DNA from: Nocardioides sp. GY 10127
GTDB taxonomy: Bacteria > Actinomycetota > Actinomycetes > Propionibacteriales > Nocardioidaceae
Direction: 5' to 3'
DNA length: 64,000 nucleotides
NCBI RefSeq assembly: GCF_004919085.1
Contig: NZ_STGL01000007.1
Span: forward strand, 62,001-126,000
This document shows, piece by piece, positions 1-8,183 of the stretch. The translations under genes and the position numbers were made by a program. Within the stretch, counting starts at the first letter, position 1. Each line of letters opens with the position of its first letter. The notes beneath the pieces are model-generated. The model searched no databases, had not been told where the DNA came from, and was given only the letters and a program-made list of their open reading frames with translations.

Positions 1-1894
1 CGAACGGCGAGTCCAGGCCGGGCCGGGCCATGGCGGCGCGCCAGCGCACGGCGTCCGCCCCGAACTTCTCCAGGATCTCCGTGGGGACGACGACGTTCCC
101 CTTGGACTTCGACATCTTCTTGCGGTCCGGGTCCAGGATCCAGCCGGAGAGCATGGCGTGGCCCCACGGGACCTGGCCCTGCTCGAAGTGGGCGCGGACG
201 ACCCGGCTGAACAGCCAGGTGCGGATGATGTCGTGGCCCTGGGTGCACAGGTCCATCGGGAAGACGCGGCCGAAGAGGTCGTCGTCCACGCTCCAGCCGC
301 CGGCGATCTGCGGGGTCAGCGAGGAGGTGGCCCAGGTGTCCATGACGTCCGGGTCGCCGATGAAGCCGCCGGCCTGGCCGCGCTGCTCGGGCGTGTAGCC
401 CGACGGGGCGTCGGTCGACGGGTCGATCGGCAGGTCGGCCTCGGCCGGGAGGAGCGGGTGGTCGTAGTCGGGCTCGCCCTCGGCGTCCAGCGGGTACCAG
501 ACGGGGAACGGGATGCCGAAGAAGCGCTGGCGGCTGATGAGCCAGTCGCCGTTGAGGCCGCCGACCCAGTTGTCGTAGCGGTGCTTCATGTGGCCGGGGA
601 CCCAGGTGATCTGCTCGCCGTCCTTGAGCAGGTCGGTGCGCAGCGCGGCGTCCCGCCCGCCGTTGCGGACGTACCACTGGCGGGTGGAGACGATCTCGAG
701 GGGCTTGTCGCCCTTCTCGTAGAAGTTCGCCATGCGCTGCGTGGGCTTGGGGTCGCCGTCGAGGGTGCCGGTCTCGCGCAGCATGGTGACCATCTCCTCG
801 CGGGCGGAGAAGGTGGTCTTGCCCGCGAGGCGCTGGTAGGCCTCGTCGGCGCCGGCGAGCCACTCGGGGGTCTCGCGGGTCAGGCGACCGTCGCGGCCGA
901 TGACGGTGCGGACGGGGAGCTGCAGCTCGCGCCACCAGGTGACGTCGGTGAGGTCACCGAACGTGCAGCACATGGCGATGCCGGCGCCCTTGTCCATCTC
1001 CGCGGCCGGGTGCGCGACGACGGGGACCTCGACGCCGAAGACCGGCGAGGTGACCGTGGTGCCGAACAGCGGCTGGTACCGGGCGTCGTCGGGGTGCGCG
1101 ATGAGCGCCACGACCGAGGGGATCAGCTCGGGACGCGTGGTCTCGATGTGGACGGGCGTGCCGTCGGGGCGACCGAAGGCGACGCGGTGGTAGGCACCGG
1201 CGTAGTCGCGGGCCTCCAGCTCGGCCTGCGCGACGGCGGTCTGGAACGTGACGTCCCAGAGCGTCGGGGCCTCCTGGAGATAGGCCTCGCCGCGGGCGAA
1301 GTTGCGCAGGAACGCCCGCTGGGAGATCTGCTGCGCCTTCGGGCCGATGGTCGTGTACTGCTGCTTCCAGTCGACCGAGAGGCCGAGGGTGCGCCACAGC
1401 GACTCGAAGACCTTCTCGTCCTCCTCGACCAGCCGCGAGCACAGCTCGATGAAGTTCGGCCGCGAGATCGGGACCTGCTTCTTGGCGTCGGGCTTCTCCG
1501 GCGGGGTGAAGTCCGGGTCGTAGGGCAGGCTCGGGTCGCAGCGGACGCCGAAGTAGTTCTGCACCCGGCGCTCGGTGGGCAGGCCGTTGTCGTCCCAGCC
1601 CATCGGGTAGAAGACGGACTTCCCGCGCATCCGCTGGAAGCGCGCGATCAGGTCGGTGTGGGTGTAGGAGAAGACGTGGCCCACGTGCAGGGAGCCGGAG
1701 ACGGTCGGCGGCGGGGTGTCGATCGAGTAGACGTTCTCCCGCGGCTGGCTCCGGTCGAAGGCGTAGGTGTCCGCCTCCTTCCAGGCCTGCGACCACGTCG
1801 CCTCGAGGCCCTCGAGGGCAGGCTTCTCCGGTACGGCGACGGCCCGCGGGGTGGGGCTCGTCGTCTCGGGTGCGGCCTGCGTGGTGTCGGTCAT
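1..1894 (-). CDS. valS: Valine--tRNA ligase (partial, C-terminus beyond left edge)
   Basis: Class I aminoacyl-tRNA synthetase that charges tRNA-Val in the cytoplasm. About 631 N-terminal residues are present; the rest lies left of the window. Visible motifs are the HIGH-type signature [16 protein letters not shown] near residue 60, a CP1 editing insertion with the GGWSVDDDL segment, and KMSKSKGN near residue 600. The ATG at 1894 is chosen because a TAGGAT hexamer ends 6 nt upstream, fitting a leaderless mRNA; there is no Shine-Dalgarno sequence. It is transcribed away from the GNAT gene. In many actinobacteria valS directly precedes folC, and here a GNAT gene sits between them. Identity is secure; only the C-terminal anticodon-binding part is unseen. 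Confidence 0.97.
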   Translation of the reverse strand, partial: MTDTTQAAPETTSPTPRAVAVPEKPALEGLEATWSQAWKEADTYAFDRSQPRENVYSIDTPPPTVSGSLHVGHVFSYTHTDLIARFQRMRGKSVFYPMGWDDNGLPTERRVQNYFGVRCDPSLPYDPDFTPPEKPDAKKQVPISRPNFIELCSRLVEEDEKVFESLWRTLGLSVDWKQQYTTIGPKAQQISQRAFLRNFARGEAYLQEAPTLWDVTFQTAVAQAELEARDYAGAYHRVAFGRPDGTPVHIETTRPELIPSVVALIAHPDDARYQPLFGTTVTSPVFGVEVPVVAHPAAEMDKGAGIAMCCTFGDLTDVTWWRELQLPVRTVIGRDGRLTRETPEWLAGADEAYQRLAGKTTFSAREEMVTMLRETGTLDGDPKPTQRMANFYEKGDKPLEIVSTRQWYVRNGGRDAALRTDLLKDGEQITWVPGHMKHRYDNWVGGLNGDWLISRQRFFGIPFPVWYPLDAEGEPDYDHPLLPAEADLPIDPSTDAPSGYTPEQRGQAGGFIGDPDVMDTWATSSLTPQIAGGWSVDDDLFGRVFPMDLCTQGHDIIRTWLFSRVVRAHFEQGQVPWGHAMLSGWILDPDRKKMSKSKGNVVVPTEILEKFGADAVRWRAAMARPGLDSPF

Positions 1895-1900
1895 GGGGGA

Positions 1901-1906
1901 ATCCTA
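1901..1906 (-). promoter_or_regulatory. -10 hexamer of leaderless valS promoter
   Basis: TAGGAT on the minus strand, 6 nt (TCCCCC) before the valS ATG, placing +1 at or next to the A of the start codon. No clear -35 was seen. Confidence 0.6.
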
Positions 1907-2177
1907 GTTTCGGCCCCTCCCCGGCCTCCAACCAGATCCGCCCTGGCGCGGCGGGCGGTGGGTGCGGCCGGGCCCGGCCACGTCCGTCCACCGGCGCCTG
2001 TCTCGCCCGGAGGGGTGAGACGCTTTACGCTGGACGAGCGTGGGCGGCGTCCCTCGCACCCGGACCGGCGGTGCCGAGTGGCTGGACACCCTGGGTGGTC
2101 GTGAGGACGGGGCCGGGACGCCGCCCCGCCCGCGCGTCCACCCAGGAAACCCGTGGCCGCCTAGCGGCGCCGGTGCC

Positions 2178-2183
2178 TAGCCT
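2178..2183 (+). promoter_or_regulatory. -10 hexamer of leaderless GNAT promoter
   Basis: TAGCCT followed by 6 nt (CTCGCC) and the ATG at 2190; no ribosome binding site. Expected +1 is the start codon. The rest of the 295-bp valS/GNAT gap shows no gene. A TTTACGCT sequence near 2025 could be a second promoter. Confidence 0.6.
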
Positions 2184-2189
2184 CTCGCC

Positions 2190-3176
2190 ATGGAACCGGA
2201 CCCGCTGAGCCCGTCCCCGCCGGTCGACGACGACGTGGCGTGGCAGGTCGAGCGGTACGCGGACCCGGCGGCCTTCACCCGCGCCGCGGCCGACTTCCTC
2301 GCCGCGCAGCCGGTGCTCTCCACCGTGGTCTCCTCGGCGACGGCCGCCTGGGCCGGCGCGGTGCGCCCGGCGTCCGACGAGGGCTTCGCGCCGTGGTGGG
2401 TGACGGTCCGGGAGCCGGGCGGACCGGTGGTCTCGGTGGTGATGCGGACGGCCTCGTTCGCCCCGCACCCCCTCTACGTGCTGCCGATGCCGCGGGGAGC
2501 CGCGCTCGCGGTGGCCGCGCGCCTGGTCGAGCGCGGCGACGACGCGTCCAGCGCGAACGGCGCCGCGCCGGCGACCGCCTGGCTGCTGGCGGAGCTGGCC
2601 CGGCTGCGCGGCGAGGCCCGCGTCCCCGAGGTGGCGGTGCCGATCCGGCTCTTCGAGCTCGACGCGCTCGTGCCACCGCCGCGGCCCCCGGGGCTGCCGA
2701 GGCGGGCCGACGAGGGCGACCTGGGGTGGCTGGTGCCCGTGCTGGGCCGCTTCGAGACCGAGGCCGCGCGCCAGGCCGGCAGGACGGTCCGCGACGCCGG
2801 GGACCACCTCGACGAGCACTGGGTCCGACGGCGCCTCGGCGACGAGGGCCTGTGGGTGTGGGAGGACCACGGCGAGCCGGTGTGCGTGGTCGGGGCGACC
2901 CCGACCGCCTACGGCGTGAGCCGGGTGGGCCCCGTCCTCACGCCCGAGGAGCACCGCGGCCGCGGCTACGCCGCCGCGCTGACGGCCCACGTCAGCGCCC
3001 TGCGCCGCGACGAGGGGGCCCGCGTCTGCCTGTTCACCGACGCGGGCAACCCCGTCTCCAACGCGCTCTACGCCCGGCTCGGCTTCCGGCCGCTCACCGA
3101 CATGGCCGAGGTGGTGCTGCGCCGACGGCCGCCGGGGGAGCGGCCCGGGGAGGCCCGGGGATGCGCGGTCGAGTAG
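2190..3176 (+). CDS. GNAT family N-acetyltransferase
   Basis: A 328-residue protein with an acetyltransferase fold in its C-terminal half. The acetyl-CoA pyrophosphate loop appears as LTPEEHRGRGYAAALTA around residues 250-266 (R/Q-x-x-G-x-G/A type). It is followed by a beta strand and the NPVSNALYARLGF motif near residue 290, typical of GNAT enzymes. The N-terminal half (residues 1-170) is less recognisable and may be a degenerate second GNAT-like domain. The start is set by the TAGCCT -10 box 6 nt upstream. Substrate is unknown. It is a single-gene unit between valS and folC. The family call is firm. Confidence 0.85.
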   Translation: MEPDPLSPSPPVDDDVAWQVERYADPAAFTRAAADFLAAQPVLSTVVSSATAAWAGAVRPASDEGFAPWWVTVREPGGPVVSVVMRTASFAPHPLYVLPMPRGAALAVAARLVERGDDASSANGAAPATAWLLAELARLRGEARVPEVAVPIRLFELDALVPPPRPPGLPRRADEGDLGWLVPVLGRFETEAARQAGRTVRDAGDHLDEHWVRRRLGDEGLWVWEDHGEPVCVVGATPTAYGVSRVGPVLTPEEHRGRGYAAALTAHVSALRRDEGARVCLFTDAGNPVSNALYARLGFRPLTDMAEVVLRRRPPGERPGEARGCAVE

Positions 3177-3196
3177 GGGCAGCGCGCCGGGGTCCC

Positions 3197-3202
3197 TAGA
3201 CT
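3197..3202 (+). promoter_or_regulatory. -10 hexamer of near-leaderless folC promoter
   Basis: TAGACT ends 9 nt before the folC ATG (3212), so the transcript should start within 0-3 nt of the start codon. No Shine-Dalgarno sequence precedes the gene. Confidence 0.55.
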
Positions 3203-3211
3203 GGTCCGATC

Positions 3212-4735
3212 ATGGACGACACCCCCGCACCCCGCCTCGCGGAGACCCTCGCGGAGGCGGAGGACGCCCTGCTCTCGCGCTGGCCGGAGACCCGGCTGGA
3301 GCCCTCGCTCGACCGCATCCGCGCCCTGATGGAGCTCCTCGGTGAGCCGCAGCGCTCGTTCCGGACGATCCACCTCACCGGGACCAACGGCAAGACCTCG
3401 ACGTCGCGGATGGTCGACGCCCTGCTGCGCGCCGTCGAGCTGCGCACGGGCCGCTTCACCAGCCCGCACCTGGAGAGCATCAACGAGCGGATCAGCGTCG
3501 ACGGCGAGCCGCTGTCGGACGAGGCCTTCGTGCGCGCCTTCAACGACGTGGCGCCCTACCTCGCCCTCGTCGACGAGGACCAGCCCTTCCCGATGTCGTT
3601 CTTCGAGTCGGTCGTCGGCATGGCCTACGCCGCGTTCGCCGACGCGCCCGTCGACGTGGCGGTCGTCGAGGTCGGCATGGGCGGCACCTGGGACGCCACC
3701 AACGTGGTGGACGGGGACGTCGCCGTCGTCCTGCCCATCGCCGTCGACCACGCCAAGTACCTGGGCGGGACGCCGGAGGCGATCGCCCACGAGAAGGCCG
3801 GGATCATCAAGCCGGGCGCGAGCCTGGTCGTGGCCGCCCAGCTGCCCGAGGTCGCGGAGGTGCTGCTCAAGCAGGCCGCCGCCGTCGGCGCCACCGTCGC
3901 CCGCGAGGGCGTCGAGTTCGGGGTCGTCTCGCGCACCCCGGCGCTCGGTGGCCAGACCGTGAGCCTCCAGGGGCTGCGCGCCCGCTACGACGACCTGTTC
4001 CTCCCGCTGTACGGCGCCCACCAGGCGCAGAACGCCGCGATCGCCCTGGCCGCAGTCGAGGCGTTCCTCGGCGGCTCCGAGGCGCTCTCGCCGGACGTCG
4101 TCGCGGCCGCCTTCGCCCAGGTCAGCTCGCCCGGGCGGCTCGAGATCGTGCGGCGCAGCCCCACGGTCCTGCTGGACGCGGCCCACAACCCCGCCGGCGC
4201 GGAGGCCACGGCCGCGGCGCTGGAGGACTCCTTCACCTTCCGCCCGCTCGTCGGCGTCCTCGGCGTCATGGCCGACAAGGACGTCGAGGAGCTGCTGGTC
4301 GCGCTCGAGCCGCAGCTCGACCAGGTCGTGTGCACCCAGAACTCCACCCCGCGCTGCATGCCGGCCGCCGAGCTGGCCGAGGTCGCGGTCGGCGTCTTCG
4401 GCGAGGACCGCGTGCACGTGCAGCCGCACCTGCCCGACGCCATCGCCGAGGCCACCGCGCTGGCCGAGTCCGCGGACGGCGGCGGCGCCTCGATCGGCTC
4501 CGGCGCGGTGCTGGTCACCGGCTCCGTCATCACCGCCGGCGAGGCCCGCACGCTGCTGGCCCCGCGCCGGCCGGCCCGGTCGGTCGGCCCGTCGGTCGTG
4601 CTCACGCGCGGTGAGGAGACCCTCGAGCTCGAGGACGACGAGGAGGGCGGCGGCGACCTGTCGGAGGTGAGCCTCGAGGCGCTGCTGCGCGACACCCTGT
4701 CCGACGGCCTGCACGGCTCCGGGGAGGACGAGTGA
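3212..4735 (+). CDS. folC: Bifunctional dihydrofolate synthase / folylpolyglutamate synthase
   Basis: Mur-ligase-type ATP-dependent enzyme that joins glutamate to dihydropteroate and then extends the polyglutamate tail of folates; cytoplasmic. At 507 residues it is slightly longer than the usual 430-480 because of N- and C-terminal extensions. The P-loop TGTNGKTSTSRM lies near residue 57. VDVAVVEVGMGGTWDATNV (about 145-165), HEKAGIIKPGA and the C-terminal DAAHNPAGAEA motif are all classic FolC signatures. The acidic C-terminal tail (ELEDDEEGGGD) is poorly conserved in general. Its stop overlaps the GTG of the DUF4233 gene, so the two are translationally coupled, a pairing common in actinobacteria. 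Confidence 0.96.
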   Translation: MDDTPAPRLAETLAEAEDALLSRWPETRLEPSLDRIRALMELLGEPQRSFRTIHLTGTNGKTSTSRMVDALLRAVELRTGRFTSPHLESINERISVDGEPLSDEAFVRAFNDVAPYLALVDEDQPFPMSFFESVVGMAYAAFADAPVDVAVVEVGMGGTWDATNVVDGDVAVVLPIAVDHAKYLGGTPEAIAHEKAGIIKPGASLVVAAQLPEVAEVLLKQAAAVGATVAREGVEFGVVSRTPALGGQTVSLQGLRARYDDLFLPLYGAHQAQNAAIALAAVEAFLGGSEALSPDVVAAAFAQVSSPGRLEIVRRSPTVLLDAAHNPAGAEATAAALEDSFTFRPLVGVLGVMADKDVEELLVALEPQLDQVVCTQNSTPRCMPAAELAEVAVGVFGEDRVHVQPHLPDAIAEATALAESADGGGASIGSGAVLVTGSVITAGEARTLLAPRRPARSVGPSVVLTRGEETLELEDDEEGGGDLSEVSLEALLRDTLSDGLHGSGEDE

Positions 4736-5151
4736 GGTCGCCGCGCCGCGGCCTGTGCTCCGCGATCCTCGTGCTCGAGGGCATCACCCTCGGGCTCACC
4801 ACGCCCGTGCTCATCACGCTCGGCGGCGTCCCCACCGGCGCCGCGCTCGGCCTCGGCCTCGGCCTGGCCGTCGTGTGCCTGCTGCTACCCGCGCTGCTGC
4901 GCAAGGAGTGGGCCTACGGGGCCGGGTGGATCGTCCAGGTCCTGGCCATCGCCATGGGCCTCCTGGTCACCCCGATGTACTTCCTCGGCGGCATCTTCGC
5001 CCTGCTGTGGGGCACCGCCCTGTGGCTCTCGGCCAAGATCGACCGCGAGCGCGCCGAGGCCTTCGCCGCCTACGCGGCCGAGCAGGCCGCCCAGCTGGAA
5101 GCCCAGCCGGAAGCCCAGCCGGAAGCCCAGCCGGACGCCTCCACCGAGTAG
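4732..5151 (+). CDS. DUF4233 domain membrane protein
   Basis: Small integral membrane protein of 139 residues with about four hydrophobic segments (roughly 10-35, 38-55, 65-85 and 88-105). The LEGITLGL and WIVQVLAIAMGL segments are typical of DUF4233 proteins, which sit directly downstream of folC in actinobacteria. The function is unknown. The GTG start overlaps the folC stop (GTGA). The C-terminal tail contains three EAQP repeats encoded by a perfect 12-bp tandem repeat at about 5097-5132, so its length may vary between strains. A strong hairpin follows 20 nt after the stop. Confidence 0.88.
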   Translation: MRSPRRGLCSAILVLEGITLGLTTPVLITLGGVPTGAALGLGLGLAVVCLLLPALLRKEWAYGAGWIVQVLAIAMGLLVTPMYFLGGIFALLWGTALWLSAKIDRERAEAFAAYAAEQAAQLEAQPEAQPEAQPDASTE

Positions 5152-5171
5152 GCGTTCGCCGAGCTGACTCC

Positions 5172-5220
5172 TCAACGGGGTGGATGCGGTGCACCTGCTG
5201 CACCGCATCCACCCCGTTGA
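5172..5220. terminator. Bidirectional terminator hairpin (22-bp perfect stem)
   Basis: Perfect inverted repeat: arms 5172-5193 and 5199-5220, loop of 5 nt (CCTGC). It lies between the converging DUF4233 and MocR genes and can serve both. No T-tract is present, which is common for high-G+C terminators. Confidence 0.8.
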
Positions 5221-5280
5221 CGTCCGGCCCGACGTCCGGCCCGACGTCCGGCCCGACGTCCGGCCCGACGTCCGGCCCGA
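5221..5280. repeat. Tandem repeat, five copies of a 12-bp unit
   Basis: Five exact copies of CGTCCGGCCCGA directly abut the terminator hairpin and end 13 bp before the MocR stop codon. This is a candidate variable-number locus. Confidence 0.95.
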
Positions 5281-5292
5281 CGGCTCCGGCTC

Positions 5293-6642
5293 TCACACGA
5301 GGGCGGCCCGGACCACGGCGAGCGCCTGCTCCAGCTGGGCGTCCGTGCAGCCGCCGAAGCCCAGCACGACGCCGGTGGCGCCGCTGCTCCGGGCGGAGTC
5401 GGCCAGCAGCGGCAGGTCGAAGCCGGCGTCCCGGGCGGCCCGGTGCACGGCGTCCGCCTGCTCGCCGGGCAGGGGGAGGGTGGCGTACATGCCGGCCACG
5501 GCCCCGGGCAGCCAGTCGCCGAGCACCTGCTCGACGCGGGCGGCGCGGCGGGCGTACACGCGCCGCGCGGACCGCACCGCCCGGTCGACGTAGCCGTCGC
5601 GCAGCAGGCCGAGCAGCGCCCGCTGGGCGGGCCAGGACGGCGAGTCGTGGGTGGTCCCGCGCAGCTCGTCCACCCGGCCCAGGACGTCGGGCGGCGCGAC
5701 CAGCCAGCCGAGGCGCAGCCCGGGCGCGACCGTCTTCGAGACGGTGCCCAGCAGCGCCACCGTGCCCGGGTCCAGGCTGGCGAGGGCGGGCACGGGCGCC
5801 ACGTCGTAGCGGAACTCGGAGTCGTAGTCGTCCTCGACCAGCACCGTGCCGGCCTCGCGCGCCGCCCCGATCAGCGCGGCGCGGGTGGCCGCGGGCAGCA
5901 CCGGTCCGAGCGGGTGCTGGTGGGCCGGGGTCAGGTAGAGGGCGGCGAGCCCGGCGAGGCCGGAGGCCGTGGTCGGCGGGTCCAGCGCCGGCACGTCGAC
6001 CACCTCGCGGCCGAGCGCCCGCACCTGCGCGACCGCCGCCGCGTAGCCCGGGTCCTCGACGCCGACGGGCCCGGCGGGCAGGGCGGTGAGCAGGTGACGC
6101 AGGCCGTCGGTGGTGCCGGTGGTCAGCCGCAGGTCGTCCGGGCCGACGTCGAGGCCCCGCGTGCGGCGCAGGCGCTCGGCCAGCGCCGCCCGCAGATCGG
6201 CCAGTCCGCGGTGGTCGGGGTAGCCGTCGGGCGGGCCGGCGGCGCCCACGTCGCGCCACGCGCGGCGCCAGGCCGCGGCCTGGGCGCCGTCGTGCGACGG
6301 GTCGACCCAGGGGTGGCCGCTGGAGAGCCGCAGCAGGCTCCGCGGCGGCTCCGGGGCGGCGGGCGCGGGCGCGTCGGGGGCGGCGACCCTGCTGCCGGCC
6401 ACGTACGTGCCGGAGCCGCGCCGACCCTCCAGCCAGCCCTCCGCGACGAGTTGCGCCCAGGCCTGCTCCACCACCGAGCGGGCCACCCCGAGGTCGGCGG
6501 CGAGCGCCCGGCTCGAGGGCAGCCGCGCCCCCGCGGGCAGGGTGCCGTCCCCGATGCGGCCGCGGACGGCGGCGGCCAGCTGGGCGCCCAGCGGCGTCCT
6601 CGACCCACGCTCGAGGTGGACGGCGAGCAGCGGGTCTGTCAC
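5293..6642 (-). CDS. MocR/PdxR-family transcriptional regulator (wHTH-aminotransferase fusion)
   Basis: A 449-residue protein with an N-terminal GntR-type winged helix (about 5-75, including LPSSRALAADLGVARSVVEQ) joined to a fold-type I aminotransferase-like domain (about 110-440). The PLP-binding lysine is in GTVSKTVAPGLRLGW (K303), and the VEDPGY and LVEDDYDSEFRY motifs are present. MocR proteins use PLP as a sensor. The GTG at 6642 is chosen because AGGAG lies 8 nt upstream; a longer reading frame from 6693 would run into the operator region. It is divergent from a pyridoxamine-phosphate-oxidase-like gene, a typical PdxR-style context that suggests control of vitamin B6 or amine metabolism. 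The exact regulon is inferred. Confidence 0.9.
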   Translation of the reverse strand: MTDPLLAVHLERGSRTPLGAQLAAAVRGRIGDGTLPAGARLPSSRALAADLGVARSVVEQAWAQLVAEGWLEGRRGSGTYVAGSRVAAPDAPAPAAPEPPRSLLRLSSGHPWVDPSHDGAQAAAWRRAWRDVGAAGPPDGYPDHRGLADLRAALAERLRRTRGLDVGPDDLRLTTGTTDGLRHLLTALPAGPVGVEDPGYAAAVAQVRALGREVVDVPALDPPTTASGLAGLAALYLTPAHQHPLGPVLPAATRAALIGAAREAGTVLVEDDYDSEFRYDVAPVPALASLDPGTVALLGTVSKTVAPGLRLGWLVAPPDVLGRVDELRGTTHDSPSWPAQRALLGLLRDGYVDRAVRSARRVYARRAARVEQVLGDWLPGAVAGMYATLPLPGEQADAVHRAARDAGFDLPLLADSARSSGATGVVLGFGGCTDAQLEQALAVVRAALV

Positions 6643-6672
6643 GGCGGTGCTCCTGACGCGGGGACGAGGCCA

Positions 6673-6720
6673 AGTGGCCTGCTGGATTGCCACGATAGTG
6701 GCACTGGTGACCGGGCCACT
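6673..6720. promoter_or_regulatory. Candidate MocR operator with repeated AGTGGC / GCCACT half-sites
   Basis: The 98-bp divergent gap holds four related half-sites: AGTGGCC at 6673, TTGCCAC near 6686, AGTGGCAC near 6697 and GGCCACT ending at 6720. The outer pairs form inverted repeats and the first and third are direct repeats. Arrayed half-sites in the regulator/target gap are what is expected for MocR proteins, which bind direct and inverted repeats. No footprint exists here; this is inference from position and repetition. Confidence 0.55.
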
Positions 6721-6740
6721 CGTGGGGGAGGCTGGGCCGC

Positions 6741-7430
6741 ATGACGACGCTGCCGCTCCAGCCGACGCCCCGCACCAGCCTCACCCGCAGCCGCCACCGG
6801 GCCCTCGACGACCGGGAGGCCCTCCACGCCTGCCTGCGAGAGGCGCTCATCGGTCACCTCGGGGTCACCGTGGGGGAGGGGGACGGCGCGCACCCCGTCG
6901 TCCTGCCCGTGGCGGTGGCGCTGGACGAGTCCGGGCCGGACGAGGGCGGCACGCTCTACGTGCACGGCTCCGTGGCCGCGGGCTGGCTGGCCTCGGCCGT
7001 GGGGCGCACGGTCTGCCTCACCGTCACGCACCTCGACGGCCTGGTCCTCGCCCGCTCCGGGTTCCACCACTCCATGAACTACCGGTCGGCGGTCGTGATC
7101 GGCGCGCTGCGCCGCGTGGAGGACGAGGACGAGCGGCTCCGGGCCCTCGACCTCGTCGTCGACCACCTGGTGCCCGGCCGCGCGGCCACCCTGCGGCCGA
7201 TGAGCCGCAAGGAGCTGGCGGCCACCGTCGTCCTGGCGCTGCCCCTGGCCGAGGCCTCGCTCAAGGTGCGCGACGGCGGCCCCGTGGACGACGACGAGGA
7301 CGTGGCGGCCGGCGCCTGGGCGGGCCACCTGCCGCTGCGGACGATCGCCGGGGACGTCGTTCCCGACGCGCACTCGGCCGACCTGCCCGTGCCGGTCGAG
7401 GTGGGTGTGAGGGCCGACTCACTGCGGTGA
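6741..7430 (+). CDS. Pyridoxamine 5'-phosphate oxidase family protein
   Basis: A 229-residue flavin/nucleotide-binding split-barrel protein. The features LGVTVGEGDGAHPVVLP near 35-50, LYVHGSVAAGWL near 75, a VCLTVTHLDGLVLARSGFHH segment near 95-112 and SMNYRSAVVIGALRRV near 113-128 match the PNPOx-like family also annotated as flavin-nucleotide-binding. The start ATG lies close to the operator array of the divergent MocR gene, which is its probable regulator. Whether it oxidises pyridoxamine phosphate or uses FMN/F420 for another reduction is not decided by the sequence. Confidence 0.85.
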   Translation: MTTLPLQPTPRTSLTRSRHRALDDREALHACLREALIGHLGVTVGEGDGAHPVVLPVAVALDESGPDEGGTLYVHGSVAAGWLASAVGRTVCLTVTHLDGLVLARSGFHHSMNYRSAVVIGALRRVEDEDERLRALDLVVDHLVPGRAATLRPMSRKELAATVVLALPLAEASLKVRDGGPVDDDEDVAAGAWAGHLPLRTIAGDVVPDAHSADLPVPVEVGVRADSLR

Positions 7431-7443
7431 GTCCCGGCCTCGC

Positions 7444-7449
7444 TAGGGT
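7444..7449 (+). promoter_or_regulatory. -10 hexamer of leaderless ndk promoter
   Basis: TAGGGT, then 6 nt (CGGGGC), then the ndk ATG at 7456. The predicted +1 is the A of the ATG. The upstream gene stops at 7430, so the promoter lies in a 25-bp gap. Confidence 0.6.
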
Positions 7450-7455
7450 CGGGGC

Positions 7456-7872
7456 ATGACCATGCAGACCCTCGTCCTCGTCAAGCCCGACGGCGTGCGC
7501 CGCGGCCTCACCGGCGAGGTGATCCGCCGGATCGAGGCCAAGGGCTACACCCTGGCCCAGCTGAAGAAGCTCACCGCCACCCGCGAGATGCTCGCCGAGC
7601 ACTACGCCGAGCACGAGGGCAAGCCGTTCTACGAGCCGCTCGTGGAATTCATGCTCTCCGGCCCGGTCGTCGCCATGGTGCTCGAGGGCGAGCGCTGCAT
7701 CGAGGGGTTCCGGTCGCTGGCCGGCGCCACCGACCCCACCGCCGCCGCGCCGGGCACCATCCGCGGCGACCTCGGCCGCGACTGGGGCGCCAAGGTGCAG
7801 GAGAACATCGTCCACGGCTCCGACTCGCCGGAGTCCGCCGCCCGCGAGATCGGCATCTGGTTCCCGGCCTGA
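7456..7872 (+). CDS. ndk: Nucleoside diphosphate kinase
   Basis: Transfers the gamma phosphate between nucleoside di- and triphosphates through a phosphohistidine; soluble oligomer. At 138 residues it has the standard length. The N-terminal TLVLVKPDGVRRG, the ATREMLAEHYAEHEGKPFY segment and the active-site NIVHGSDS (H120) are all intact. The leaderless ATG at 7456 is preferred; a second in-frame ATG two codons later is possible. A strong hairpin at 7923-7957 ends the unit. Confidence 0.98.
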   Translation: MTMQTLVLVKPDGVRRGLTGEVIRRIEAKGYTLAQLKKLTATREMLAEHYAEHEGKPFYEPLVEFMLSGPVVAMVLEGERCIEGFRSLAGATDPTAAAPGTIRGDLGRDWGAKVQENIVHGSDSPESAAREIGIWFPA

Positions 7873-7910
7873 CCCCGGCTCACCCCGGCTCACCCCGGCT
7901 CACCCCGGGC
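7871..7910. repeat. Four tandem copies of a 10-bp unit
   Basis: Four near-identical copies of CACCCCGGCT begin at the ndk stop codon and run into the terminator region. The 311-bp ndk-mreB gap holds this repeat, the hairpin at 7923-7957, a CCGTCCGGCCCGC doublet near 7965-7990 and the mreB promoter region; no gene. Confidence 0.85.
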
Positions 7911-7922
7911 CACACGGGCTCA

Positions 7923-7957
7923 CACCGCCCCGCACGCCGTCGGCGTGCGGGGCGGTG
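7923..7957 (+). terminator. ndk terminator hairpin
   Basis: Perfect 16-bp arms (7923-7938 and 7942-7957) with a 3-nt loop (GTC), about 50 nt after the ndk stop. No U-tract follows. Confidence 0.75.
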
Positions 7958-8087
7958 CCGCGTCCGGCCCGCCCGTCCGGCCCGCCGTCCGCCTCCGTCA
8001 GCCCGCCCGCGACACCGCGTGACGCACCCGGCGCAGGAGGGCCCACGACGTCCCGCGTGTCTCCCGCGAACCCGTAGATCGGGTATC

Positions 8088-8093
8088 TAGCCT
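8088..8093 (+). promoter_or_regulatory. Candidate -10 of the mreB operon
   Basis: TAGCCT, the same hexamer that precedes the GNAT gene, about 90 nt before mreB. It overlaps a TAGAT/ATCTA inverted repeat (8075-8089) that could be an operator. No convincing -35; assignment is tentative. Confidence 0.35.
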
Positions 8094-8183
8094 GGATCGA
8101 CCTCGCCGCGACGAGGTCTCCCCTTCCCCACCTGCACCACGGGTCACGCCCGGGGTGCCCGCACACCCAGGGACGCACCTGCG

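Noticed and set aside
158..2104. Large plus-strand frame opposite valS
   Set aside because: It is a mirror frame of the minus-strand valS, whose protein shows all synthetase motifs; high G+C makes opposite frames open.
5221..5280. Tandem repeats considered as a CRISPR array
   Set aside because: Units are contiguous with no spacers; the same applies to 7871-7910 and 40401-40440.
6643..6693. Upstream in-frame start of the MocR gene
   Set aside because: It would place the operator half-sites inside the coding region, and AGGAG clearly serves the GTG at 6642.
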